Assembly (NCBI GenBank): GCA_905183005.1
Contig: CAJJDO010000099.1
Location: 248,001-312,000, forward strand
From: Paramecium pentaurelia
Taxonomy: Eukaryota; Ciliophora; Oligohymenophorea; Peniculida; Parameciidae
DNA: 64,000 bases
Direction: 5' to 3'
How positions within the stretch are numbered: position 1 is the first letter of the stretch; every line of letters starts with the position of its first letter. Below the pieces are notes generated by a model. It was not told the origin of the DNA. It saw only the letters and a program-made list of their open reading frames with translations, and searched no databases. A program made the position numbers and the translations under genes. Shown here piece after piece: positions 48,252-59,922 of the stretch.

Positions 48252-50357
48252 TCAATCTTATTATTGATTGTCTAATTTCACTTTTTTTTTGCTCTTCTTT
48301 TTATTTGGTGGTAATTTATTTTATATTTCATCAATATCAAACACCTTAATGGTTTAATCTTCAGAACCTAAAATTAATTCTATAATTGTACTTGTAATAA
48401 CCAAATTATTAGTGAAATATACAAAATCCAATAAAAAACCACTATGACCTCTAATATTAGCTTTCTCCAACCCTTCAAGAGTTTATCTATTAGGTATCAT
48501 TCTTTATAGAATTTCATCGACATTCCAAATTTACAAAGATTAATGACATTTGGCTAAAGATGTAATTAATCCATTTTGTAATTAAACTTTTTGTATAGGA
48601 AATCTATGTTTTAAATATCCCAATAATATAATTTCATTATGTATTACATTTATCGATATAGTTTAATTATTGCAACCAGTGAGTAAGTAGATATTATTCT
48701 TGTACAAACTAACATCAATACAATTAATATCTGTATTATGAATCTATTTAGTATCAAAATGATTTTTCTGGTAATAGAACACATGATATCCATTAAAGAT
48801 ATAAAACATATAACATTAATCATTATTAAATAGAAATTAAATACTATTCATGTTAATTGTAACAATATCAAATGTTTTGTTTTTAATTAACTGTTATATT
48901 TTAATCTTTTATTAAATTAAGAAATTAAATAGTACTTATCCAGTTGACAAATCAATAAGTTACATTCTACCAGTTAACATAATAATCAAGACATAATCTT
49001 AAATTTAATGTGGTTTAGTAAGGAATTCATTTTCTTAATCTTTATTTATTTATTCAACATCAAATAAATCTAATAACATTAATACTTATTTTTTATTTAG
49101 CCATTCAATTTTAGAAATTGGATCTTCACAAACATATTTGTCAAGTAATTATTCCTTATAAATATCAATTAATTCAATCTTTTAATCTTTTTGTATAAAT
49201 ACAATTCCTTCTTAAAATGGACTAATATAGAAATTAGAGAAATCATTAATTTTCCAAAATTCATTTATGTAAGTAGGATATTTATTTTTTGTTAAATCAA
49301 GTGATTTTAATGTTTGATCATGAAAATAAATTAAATTCTTTTCTTTACCAATTTATAATTTGTTGACTTTACCAGCTAGACAAACGAATTTGTGATAATC
49401 AACAATTTATCCATCTTCAACACGAAATGAAAATATTCTTCTATCTAAACCTACAGTATAATATTGATTTAGATAGTTATTCATCAAATATATACCCTTG
49501 ATATGAATTTCTTATGGTAATTTATAAAAGTGCTTATCAGAAATGACATTAGCATCTAATTTTAATGATTTGACTTAATTAGTTAATTGAATTAAGAAAA
49601 TCTCTCCTTATTTGGATGTAACAAAAATTTGTTTATCATCTAAAAATTTAATACTTAAAGAAGCTTTTTTGAGATTTTCAGTAGGCAATTTCTCATTAAC
49701 TATAAATTTTAATTCAATGAAAATATCATTATCATTAATTGTATTAGTTTGTTTCCATTCATCTATTTAATCTAATTGAAATACATGTAGACTAATTGCT
49801 TTATGCAATTTATTTAAAACTCCATATTTATTTTTATATCTATCAACACATAAAATATGATATGGATAATCATATTCTGATTTTTATTCAAATCTATACA
49901 TTCTGCCACTTTAATAAATTACGATATTTTCATCTCCCCATTTTGGAATACTATGAGGTTGTGTTATTAATTTCAATCCAAAATGAATCAATTCAAATTT
50001 ATCATTTAATTTAAATTCAATTGCTATACCTTTATTATCTAATAGCAAATATTAATTATTGATTTCCTTTAAAATCATAGGAATTTCAATATTAAATTCA
50101 AGCTTACCCAAATATTTCTATTGTTAAAAAATAGTAATAACCCCACCTTCTTAACCAACAAATATGTATTGATCTTTTAAATACAACATTGTTACTTTTT
50201 ATTATCCTTGTAATGTATATTTAAAGTGTTTTGTTTCACTATTATAAACAAAAACTTAGTCATTGACTCCATAACACAGCAAATCCCCATTCATTTAGGC
50301 AATCTGTGGATAAAACCAATTAGGACTAAATGAAATACATTTTGAAGGAATGTCCAT
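48252..50357 (-). CDS. WD-repeat/beta-propeller protein, 701 aa
   Basis: Uninterrupted 702-codon frame from ATG 50357-50355 to TGA 48254-48252. The chain is built of beta-strand repeats with weak WD40 character. The N-terminus MDIPSKCISFSPNWFYPQIA and GDLLCYGVNDQVFVYNSE give a typical first blade. Later blades include DISKLEWLN-type turns, SLYKNNIYLLTGCNNQTISI, LQNGLITSLAKCHQSLQIW and the last GSEDQTIKVFD. Two seven-bladed propellers would account for the length. A basic C-terminus (PPNKKKSKKKVK) follows. No catalytic domain. The TMEM107-like gene ends 21 bases upstream on the same strand. The family is not recognised; double-propeller proteins are common in cilia and trafficking complexes. 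Confidence 0.8.
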
Positions 50358-50378
50358 AAATATATAATAAATTAAATA

Positions 50379-51020
50379 TCATTAAGACATAGCATTTTAA
50401 ATTCCATCTTAAGGATTAAGAGGTTAATTTTCATCCTCTAATTTCTTTGCTTCTTCTTCCTCTTATTTCTTCTTCTTCTATTATTCAGCTAACAGTGCTT
50501 ATCTCTTGGCTTCCATTTATCGATGTTCATGAATTCCATAATAGTAATATCCATTTAAAGATGTTAGAAATTCAAACAAAAATGGAATTATACTTTGTTT
50601 ACATAATTATTCATTACCAAAATATTACCCATATATACATTATAGTCTTATGTTTCCATCTATCAAATAGAAAACAAACAAATGTCCAAACTCCGACAAA
50701 ATGATAAATACACAAAATTGAATTTACTTTATCAAAATGAATATTCATAGCTAACATATTTAAACCAATCTGTGCTGCTTAAAATAGAATACACAATATC
50801 AAAAATATTATAATGCTTTTTTTAGTTTTATTTATTACTAAACTTATGCCTCTTCATATTCATCAGCTGTTGGTATTGCTCTAATTCCAGCTGAAATATT
50901 TTAATGAGTAGCACCTAAACATTAACAAGTAATAATCAATTCTAATATCACCAGTATAAATTTTGAAACTATTAAAGACCTTGATGTCTCAGAAAATTTA
51001 TTTAAACTTAAAATTTTCAT
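50379..51020 (-). CDS. TMEM107: TMEM107-like ciliary transition-zone membrane protein, 197 aa
   Basis: ATG 51020-51018 to TGA 50381-50379 with introns 50838-50816 (23 bases) and 50617-50593 (25 bases), both ending AAG, gives 198 codons. Four membrane segments are evident: FILVILELIITCQCLG, YIIIFLILCILFQAAQIGL, SILCIYHFVGVWTFVCFLF and IWVIFCIIPFLFEFL. The order and spacing match TMEM107, as do TADEYEEAQ before helix 2 (family: TPEEYDKQD) and FDRWKHKTIMYIW before helix 4 (family: FERWECTTYWYI). A charged 50-residue tail (KKKKQEEEEAKKLEDE) extends beyond the usual length. TMEM107 recruits MKS-module proteins to the transition zone and gates ciliary membrane entry. Assignment rests on remembered family sequence; both introns are needed to bring the four helices into one frame. 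Confidence 0.78.
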
Positions 51021-51089
51021 TAAAATATAATATAAGTAGTATAGTTATTTTTTATATGCAAAATAGTTTATAGTAATAAATAATTAATT

Positions 51090-54000
51090 ATGTAAAAGAA
51101 TGAAGAAACTGTCAAATTAGATACTTCTAATCTAAATACAATACTTAATGAAGAGGAATTCTACTCTAAACCTTTAAATGCTGAAACTAATATCTTCAAA
51201 AGAATATTTCTATTGAATGTATAAGATTATATGAATAATCTATATACTGAAATCGTAAGTAAAGACATTAAATTTAATTTTTCACATACACCTCCACTAT
51301 AGGATAATTAGAAGATTGAAGTTGATAAACTTGAAAATCTTCTTAATCAAAAATCATCTGAAATTACCAAAATGTCCCTATTCAAACTATTTTTCCTATA
51401 ATAAAAATCAAAATTTGCTTTAATTTTATTTGTATTAGCACTTTTCTCAATCTCAAAATGTGGAATATCTATTTTATTATCTACACTAATAGATTCAATA
51501 TAATAAGACTTACCAATTAAATATGCATATGGTATAGGATTAGTTTTATTAAATGGATTATCAATCATATGTCAACATTAATTCTATTCAATAGGTTATG
51601 AATATTCTACAATCGTAAGAATGAGTATGGCTAATATACTCTATCATAAAATCTTTAAGTTACACACTTATTAAATCAAAAATACAAATTAAGGAAAAAT
51701 AATCAATATGATTTCAGCAGATCTAAATTTATTGGAACCTTTCTTAATTTATATGTTTGTTGTATTAAATCTACCAATAGCCTTAGGATTAACAGCTGCT
51801 ATATTATGGATCAGATTTGATGGTCCTTAAGGTTTACTATTATTGGCTTTACTATTTCTTGCTTATCCTATTTAATTGTTTTTCACTCATAGAATTACAG
51901 TATTAGTCAAAAAAACTAAGGAATATGCAGATTAAAGAGTTAAATTGACAAATGAATTTATTGAAGGTATTAGATTAATTAAGATGTATGCATGGGAACA
52001 GTCTTTTATTAAAAGTATTAGAAATCTAGCACATTAAGAACATTTTGCTTATATATTAACACATCTCTAATATGTTATATTGAGAGGAACTACCTTTTTT
52101 AGTCAAATGTGGGCAAGTGCAATATTTTTTATGATTATGCATTATGGAGAATTTTATGAAATTAATGTTTCAATAATGTTATCAACATTATAATTGGCTG
52201 CTTTTGCTAGATTTTTTTGTGTTATGGAATTATTGAATTATAAATTCATTTTTAATTATTAATTAAATTAAGTTTCTATAATTTATCATCTTTTGGATTA
52301 GATTTTATTGCAAATTTAAAAATAGTCTTAGAAAGAATGAGGGTTGTTTTATCTATGGAAGAAATAACATAAACCTAATAATTATTAGATTATCAATAAA
52401 AAGAAGATGGGTTAGTTCTACATAATCTTGAAGGATATTGGAATGTATAGGGATAGCCATAGATTAAATTATCATTTAAATTTAATATTGGATTATATGC
52501 AGTTATAGGAAAAATTGGATCTGGAAAATCATCATTATTGAATGCAATTATTGGTGAGATGCCAAAAACAACTGGTTCAATTTTATTAAATGGAGATGAT
52601 ATCAAAAATAGGAAAGTTGGGTATGTAGAATAAGAACCTTTTATATTTCCAGCTAGTTTTAAAGAGAATATTCTATTTGGAAGACCAATGGATGAATGTT
52701 TATACTAATTAGTATTAGAATAATCTAATTTGATAATGGATCTTCAAAATATGGAAAAAGGTGATAGTACTATGATAGGAGAAAAAGGACTCACTTTATC
52801 AGGAGGATAGAAGGCTAGATTGAGTTTAGCAAGGGCATTATATGAAGATGCAGAAATTTATTTATTAGATGATCCATTATCTGCAGTTGATGCTAAAGTA
52901 TCTAGATCTATATTTAATAATCTCAAATAATTGGCTAAATAAAGGATTATTATATTGGTTACTCATTAAGTTTAATTTGCTCCTGAATGTGATTAGATTA
53001 TAATTATGAATGAAGGATAGATCATGGCTAGTGGTGAATTTAAAGATGTAAACTAACATTTAAATTTAATTACAGATACATTCTCATAACAAGAATAATA
53101 GGTGTAATATAAAAATAATGTAACTAAATAAGATAATGAATTATATAAAAAGGAAGAATTGACTTCAAAGCCAGTCACATTTGATACTTATAAGAGATTT
53201 ATTAAATAATGGTCATGTCCTTTTTTATTAATCATCATGATAATATTTTATCTTGGTTAAGAAGTTCTATTATAATTATACATATTCTTTATTTCTGAGT
53301 ATGAAGAGGAGGGTTCCTTCTTTTTATTGATTGGAATGTTGTGTATTGGAGCTTTGATATTAAATTTAATAAAGTATGGAATCACTACTTTTAGTATTTT
53401 ATCAGGTACAAAATAAACTCATGATTAAATGATAAATTCATTAAGTTAAAGTCCTATTTCATATTTTGATACTAATCCATCAGGTAGGATACTTAATAGA
53501 TTTTCAAATGACAAAAGTTTATGTGATTTTACAATGAATTTATCATTATGGGAAGTGTTTGAGTTAAACTCATATTTCTTAGTTTCTATTGCATTTTTAA
53601 TTTCAATACTTCCTTATTTTGTAATAGTTATGTTTTTCATAATATGCTTTTAAGTTTATATATTAACAAGATCTTATAAAATTATAATAGAGACTAAAGA
53701 ATGCGATTCAATTTAAAAAAGTCCACTTTTTGATTTCTTTAAGAATACATTAAATGGAATAGTGTAGATAAAGTTATATAAATAATAATAATACTTTAAA
53801 TCGTTCTTTAATTAATTATCTAATAATTGTATAAGATCTAATTTTACATTTTATTAGTGTTCAACAAATTTTGGATACAAAGTACATTTATCTGGCTGGT
53901 TTGCATCAGTAATAGGTACAATGATTGTGATTGGAATTTATGAAAATAAATCTATATTCTCATAAGCTTTATTGATTTTAACTATCTTTAATGATCAATT

Positions 54001-54919
54001 TTAATGGTGTATGAGACAAATGATATAAGTACATGCAATGATGTCATCATGTTAGAGAATGTATGAGATCATTGATTTAACCTCTGAAGCTCCATAATAT
54101 CTTGAATAGGTTTAAAACTGGCCATCAGTTGGCTAAGTGAAATTTGAATAAGTTGAGTTGAGATATAGATATAATACACCTTTGATTTTAAAAGGAATCA
54201 ATTTTGAAATTCCCTATAAAAAAAGAATTGGAATAATTGGTAGAACTGGGGCAGGAAAGTCTTCAATATTATAAGCAATGTTTAGAATGTCAGAAATAGA
54301 AAAAGGATAAATAATTATTGATGATGTTAATATTTAAAAGTTAGGCTTACATTAATTAAGGTCTTCAATTGGTATTATTCCTTAGAGTCCATTTTTATTT
54401 AGTGGAAGCATTAGAAGAAACTTGGATCCTTTTAATGAATATTCAGACAAGGAATTATGGGATGCTTTATAATAAACCTCATTAGATGAATATATCAGAA
54501 AATTGCCAAATAAACTAGGTTCTGACATGACTTAAGTTAATTCTATTTTTTCAGTAGGTTAGAAATAATTAATTTGTTTGGTTAGAATCATACTAAGTAA
54601 AAAAAAAATTATTGTCTTGGATGAAGCAACAGCTAATTTAGATTAAAAAACAGATGATCTTATTCAATTAGTGATTAGTAAGTTTGATGCTACTATTATA
54701 ACTATTGCACATCGATTGAACACTATTGCAGATTATGATTATGTTATGGTTATGCAAGATGGCAAAATTATTGAATATGATAGACCATTAATGCTGTTAT
54801 GTAATTCAATAGAGGATTTAGAAATCACTAAAAATACTGAATTTGCTTAGATGGTCAAAGCAACAGGGAATGAAAATTCAAAAGTAATATTAAAATTAGC
54901 AAAAAGAATTTAAAATTGA
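51090..54919 (+). CDS. ABCC (MRP)-type full ABC transporter, about 1,263 aa, with one frame break
   Basis: ATG 51090 to TGA 54917-54919. A first membrane domain (about residues 90-390) contains LTNEFIEGIRLIKMYAWE, an ABCC hallmark. NBD1 has Walker A GKIGSGKSS, signature LSGGQKARLSLARALY and Walker B IYLLDDPLSAVDA. A second membrane domain starts FLLIIMIIFYLGQEVLL and includes SPISYFDTNPSGRILNRFS. NBD2 has Walker A GRTGAGKSS, the MRP-typical FSVGQKQLICLVRIIL and Walker B IVLDEATANLD, H-loop AHRLNT. It exports organic anions or drug conjugates. Between ARFFCVMELLN and LSSFGLDFIANLKIVLERM (52220-52290) the frame shifts by two (mod 3) with no GT...AG intron. Removing 38 bases between repeated TATA restores both frame and family spacing. 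No canonical introns elsewhere. TMD0 is absent (short MRP form). Confidence 0.88.
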
Positions 54920-54939
54920 TTATTATAAATTAATTATAA

Positions 54940-55571
54940 TCATATAAAAAGATAACTCAAAATAAATCTAAATATAATTGTGTTAATCTTACTTTATATT
55001 TGATATTTTAATAGATGTGAATTATCATTCTTAAAATTCATAACTTTTAGATTAAAAAATATTTTCTTAACACTTAAATTAATTATTTGTATAAATATTG
55101 CTCGATAATTAATTTGCTGCTAGAAAAATTTGATTATAAAAATTAACCAAAACTTTACTGAAATATCTTCTTTATTGTTTTTATACTGATTATTGATTGT
55201 AATCATTTCAAAATATTTTTTCTTCTATATCATAACATCTTTTTAATTCTTTAATGATTCTCTTTAAAGTTGTACAATCTTTTGTTATAATTCAATCATT
55301 TAAACTTTCTAATTATCATCTTTGTTATCAAATCTTTGGTCAGAATTCAATCCTATACTGTTTGTATTATTATCCTTGGTTCTCCTCCTATAATTTATAA
55401 AATTTGATTTATCAGGGAGAACAAAATTTTATTTTATTCCTTAATTTCTTGTTTAAAATTTAATGCTTCAAATGCTAAATCAATTATAGTTTGTTAAAAT
55501 ACACTTTGATTTTTTAAATATGAAGGATTAAAATATTTCTTCTTCTTATTTTTATATATTTCCTATCCCAT
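54940..55571 (-). CDS. Small coiled-coil protein, frame break inside
   Basis: ATG 55571-55569 begins a basic N-terminus (MGQEIYKNKKKKYFNPSYL) that reads to about EALNFKQEIKE. Protein-like sequence then continues one frame over (FVLPDKSNFINYRRRTKDNN, then KVQMIELQQKIVQLQRESL, a coiled coil). The switch, near 55425-55470, lies in A/T runs with no GT donor available, so a missing base or unusual insertion is likely; the total length is 2 (mod 3). The end is uncertain: the frame stays open to TGA 54942-54940, but the last 60 residues look like translated AT-rich DNA, and an earlier stop through an unseen intron is possible. Converges with the ABCC gene. Function unknown. Confidence 0.5.
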
Positions 55572-55904
55572 TTTTATTTATATTATTTTTAGCGAATAAC
55601 TAATGGAATTGGAACTTAAGTATAATATTGTTGAGATCTATTTAGATTGCATTTACTGTTATTTTCAAAGAACCTATGCTAGAAAAGAAAATTTAGTAAT
55701 CTTGCATCTCATTACAACAATAATTTAACACTATTTTCTAATGTGAATAATGTATTTTTATCTATTAATGATATCATAAATTCTGATTTCGAATACCTTT
55801 AAACTAATTTTGTTAATATTGTTAAGTCATTTTAGTATTTAAATGTTTGCTATAAATCTATGCTAATCTTATTAATTAATTTAATACTTTTATATCTATT
55901 CGAT
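55572..55904. other. Intergenic DNA with an open but unconvincing frame
   Basis: The frame leading into the Tubby ATG stays open for about 280 bases upstream. It has no good ATG except one that would add a short hydrophobic leader (MLILLINLILLYLF) 15 codons ahead. Judged to be 5' untranslated/promoter sequence; a longer N-terminus cannot be excluded. Confidence 0.45.
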
Positions 55905-56858
55905 ATGTCAGATCAGATAATAGAGAATAATGATAATATGGCCAGATAAAAAATTATTAACGACGGCCATGAATTCGAAAATTCATCAGATTAAAAATTA
56001 CCTAGTCTAATCATTTAGAGTCCATTACATCTTCCACTTTCAGGAGAAGAATTTTTACCTACTAATACTGATTAGTTTTTAAACTCTATAATTCCTCAAG
56101 GGACTATTTTAGAATGTGATGTGAAAATAGTTAAAGGATGGTTTGGTCGCCATTTAAAATATAATTTTTATCATTCCAAGACCCAAAAACTGTTACTTTC
56201 AGTTAAAAAATCTTAATGTCCAAGAAGTCATCAGTTTTAATTAAGCAAATCAGAAAATGAGCTTGATTTTGTTGGAACATTAGAGTATTATTCAATGTGA
56301 TTTTTAGGTCTAATTTTAGTGGCACCGAATTCATTTTGTATTCAAATGGACTTTCCTACAAGAATTCAAAAGACAAAGCAAGCTTAAGAAAAGAATTAGC
56401 ATTCATACATTATGAATACCAATTATTAAAAACTAGAAGTATTATTTTTATATATAACATTTTTAGAAGGAAATCTTTTTAAAGCATACATTCCTTCCTT
56501 AATAGAAGGTCAACCATCATAAATTATTCCAACAGATGAAAATACAGGTTTAAAAATCAAAAGCAGATTCTTAAATAAAAGAAATTAAGAATATTTTGAA
56601 TTTAAGACGCTAGAGCCTGTTTGGAGTTCAAAATATTAATCATATACTCTTCCATTTAATTCAAGAGTTAATAGTGCATCTGTTCATAATTTTTTGCTTA
56701 AATAATTAAAAGAAGATGGCAAATTGAGCAAAGAAGTAGCAATTTAGTTTGGAAAATGTGATGGCAAATACTTAAATATTGATATTGCTTATCCATTCAC
56801 TCCTTTACAAGCATTCTCAATTATAATTAGCTAATTGGACAATAAATTATTAATCTGA
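55905..56858 (+). CDS. Tubby-like protein, 300 aa
   Basis: ATG 55905 to TGA 56856-56858 with introns 56285-56307 (23 bases) and 56439-56466 (28 bases) gives 301 codons. About 65 residues of disordered N-terminus precede a complete tubby C-terminal domain. The core starts at GTILECDVKIVKGWFG, then GTLESNFSGTEFILYSNG (family: G.L.SN..GT.F..YD.G), RKELAFIHYEYQLLKTRKGN and PVWSSKYQSYTLPFNSRVNSA. It continues with SVHNFLLK and QFGKCDGKYLNIDIAYPFTP and closes LQAFSIIISQLDNKLL. Tubby domains bind PI(4,5)P2 through basic residues and, in TULP3, ferry membrane proteins into cilia. The chain ends at the usual buried helix. Both introns are required to keep the domain in one frame. Confidence 0.95.
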
Positions 56859-57813
56859 ACTCTACTTTTTATATATTATTATAAGAATATTTAACAAAAT
56901 ATATAGATTCTTTATAAGATATATAATTCTAGTTTGAATTTAAGGTAATATATAAAGTCGATTAAATTTGTATCAAAGAGAAATTAAATAAAATAAATAA
57001 AAAATGACCTTTAAAATAGAAAGGAAGACATCTTCAGGAAAAACTAAATTAATATGTGTTGTTTAAATTATAATGTTTAGAATATACAATAAAACAAAAA
57101 ACAAACTATATATTAAAATTGAACTTCAAAAAGAATGAGATTTATTAGAATTTTTTAATATATTTTGGATTCAATTTGACTAAAAGGTTCAAATGATTTA
57201 AGTTACTACTGGATTCGTAGTGATTATTAAGATAATAAATATATTTAAGTCTATTCTTGATATTATTTAGGTATATTAGCGATTGTCCCAAAAAAAAAAA
57301 GTATTAAATATTTTCTTTAATAAATTTAAAATTATTGTCTGATTGTGAATTAACATGGATTGAAATTATTTTAATTGACTTAGTCAAATAATTTACATAA
57401 CCAGATAAGACAAGAATAAAAGAATTGAATGATGAAATATTATCTGCAAATTTAATATCAATTGTAGTTGTATTATTTACCTGAATTATGTTTAACTAAA
57501 ATATCATCCTAAATAATAATAAATAAGGAAATGGTCAAAAAAATTAATTTATTCTTAACATTATTACTTAGGTAATAAATTGTCAAAAATCCTTAAAATT
57601 AGAAGAAGGATTATTCATCATTTATGAAAAAGAAAATTATTAATTTTAAAAACAATTATTTGTTATTTATGAAATTAAAATATGCATTCATATTGTCTAT
57701 TAATAAAAAAAGTATTTAAATGTATTCTTTTGTATATAAATAATTATGATATTTTTATGTATTTATTATAATTTTATATGTAGATAACAATTTATTAAAT
57801 TTATTCATTTCTA
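56859..57813. other. AT-rich DNA with possible gene remnants, left flank of the assembly gap
   Basis: A 45-codon ORF at 57003-57140 (MTFKIERKTSSGKTKL...) and a short protein-like piece near 57180-57270 (LKGSNDLSYYWIRSDYQDNK) are the only non-random stretches. They are in different frames with stops between, so they look like decayed or partly assembled coding sequence. The rest, including an A11 run near 57290, is noise. Confidence 0.4.
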
Positions 57814-58806
57814 NNNNNNNNNNNNNNNNNNNNNNNNNNNNNNNNNNNNNNNNNNNNNNNNNNNNNNNNNNNNNNNNNNNNNNNNNNNNNNNNNNNNNNN
57901 NNNNNNNNNNNNNNNNNNNNNNNNNNNNNNNNNNNNNNNNNNNNNNNNNNNNNNNNNNNNNNNNNNNNNNNNNNNNNNNNNNNNNNNNNNNNNNNNNNNN
58001 NNNNNNNNNNNNNNNNNNNNNNNNNNNNNNNNNNNNNNNNNNNNNNNNNNNNNNNNNNNNNNNNNNNNNNNNNNNNNNNNNNNNNNNNNNNNNNNNNNNN
58101 NNNNNNNNNNNNNNNNNNNNNNNNNNNNNNNNNNNNNNNNNNNNNNNNNNNNNNNNNNNNNNNNNNNNNNNNNNNNNNNNNNNNNNNNNNNNNNNNNNNN
58201 NNNNNNNNNNNNNNNNNNNNNNNNNNNNNNNNNNNNNNNNNNNNNNNNNNNNNNNNNNNNNNNNNNNNNNNNNNNNNNNNNNNNNNNNNNNNNNNNNNNN
58301 NNNNNNNNNNNNNNNNNNNNNNNNNNNNNNNNNNNNNNNNNNNNNNNNNNNNNNNNNNNNNNNNNNNNNNNNNNNNNNNNNNNNNNNNNNNNNNNNNNNN
58401 NNNNNNNNNNNNNNNNNNNNNNNNNNNNNNNNNNNNNNNNNNNNNNNNNNNNNNNNNNNNNNNNNNNNNNNNNNNNNNNNNNNNNNNNNNNNNNNNNNNN
58501 NNNNNNNNNNNNNNNNNNNNNNNNNNNNNNNNNNNNNNNNNNNNNNNNNNNNNNNNNNNNNNNNNNNNNNNNNNNNNNNNNNNNNNNNNNNNNNNNNNNN
58601 NNNNNNNNNNNNNNNNNNNNNNNNNNNNNNNNNNNNNNNNNNNNNNNNNNNNNNNNNNNNNNNNNNNNNNNNNNNNNNNNNNNNNNNNNNNNNNNNNNNN
58701 NNNNNNNNNNNNNNNNNNNNNNNNNNNNNNNNNNNNNNNNNNNNNNNNNNNNNNNNNNNNNNNNNNNNNNNNNNNNNNNNNNNNNNNNNNNNNNNNNNNN
58801 NNNNNN
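57814..58806. other. Assembly gap, 993 N
   Basis: Unsequenced bases; content unknown. Any ORF drawn through it is meaningless. Confidence 0.99.
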
Positions 58807-59604
58807 TAAATATATTATTTTCAAATATATAAAAAAATATTTGATTTTTTAATATTGAATAATTATAATATTATTCTTATTTATTAAAATTGAAGAAAAT
58901 ATTAAAACTAAAGAAGATCAAAGTTGCCAAAAATATATCTATCTATTTTACAAACATACTCTACATAATTAATGAAATAATTCTATTAGATCAATATTTG
59001 ATAATATTATAAATTTTATTGATATGAATTATAATAACTTTCATACAGTATTTTTTTCGATTTTCATTCGAGTAGTAATTTTAAATTTCTAAATTATAGC
59101 TTTTGTCTGAAATTAAATTTACAAATGTTGATTTATTTTTAATTTATGTTTATTGTTAAATACAAATTTTATTTATTTTCTTATGAATGTAATAACTTCT
59201 TATAAACCTCTTTCTTGTAATATTGAAATTCCAAACTTGCAAAAAAATAGGAAGATTTTCGCATTTAGATTTTAAGGATATTATTACTTTCTATTCTACA
59301 TATTTGAATTAAGTCCCGCACTATAATAAGTTTTTCTTAATAAAAAATAACCTATAGACTATGTATTTTCTTCATTCTATTTTATAGTTGATTCTTTTTT
59401 TCAATATTCATTTCGAAATGCTAAATAGAGATAATTCGATTCTTTGCAAAATTCAGGTTAGTTAATTTTTTGGTTTTTTATGAATATTAAATGATTGTGT
59501 GACTTAAGAAATTCAGACTATTTTCTTCACCATAAAAGAAGTTTTAACTCTATCTTTATTAATAAATACATTTGTATTTAACAAATCAAGGTTTAACAAT
59601 TTGA
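58807..59604. other. AT-rich intergenic DNA, right flank of the gap
   Basis: No frame with coding-like composition found on either strand. Confidence 0.5.
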
Positions 59605-59922
59605 TAAATAATAGTGGATGATAGGATGAATGATGGTACAAATTCAATTTTTGGGGAATGGATTGATTTGGATGATCTATACTAGGAATCGAAATCAGTG
59701 ACACTTGAGGGTGAATATAATGATAATATGAAAGTTGGTAATTGGATTATTTAGTCTGACTAGAATGGGATTAGTTTAAACAGTCCTGATTAAATTTGTC
59801 ATCAATTTTATTTTAAACCGTTCTCTATTAAATTTGATAAATAACTAATAAAAAATAATTTTAAACTTATTGCAATGAAATTTTGGTATTCTGTGTTCAA
59901 AAATGGATTTAAGTGTAGTTGA
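59605..59922 (+). pseudogene. Fragment of a Paramecium G-x-W repeat-family gene
   Basis: An ORF of 106 codons without usable start. Its first 60 residues match the shape of a repeat that I associate with large Paramecium gene families (units such as G.W.ELDE...VTY.GEY..G.KVG.WDI). Here it reads FGEWIDLDDLYQESKSVTLE, then GEYNDNMKVGNWIIQSDQNG. The second half becomes Phe/Lys/Ile-rich noise before TGA 59920-59922. It lies 800 bases from the N gap, so it may be the visible edge of a larger, partly unassembled gene, or a decayed copy. The family has no known function. Confidence 0.4.

Noticed and set aside
55620..55904. Open frame continuous with the Tubby gene upstream of its ATG
   Set aside because: No suitable start codon and AT-noise composition; treated as 5' flanking sequence.
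57811..58824. 337-codon ORF on the minus strand
   Set aside because: It consists almost entirely of N; an artefact of the assembly gap.
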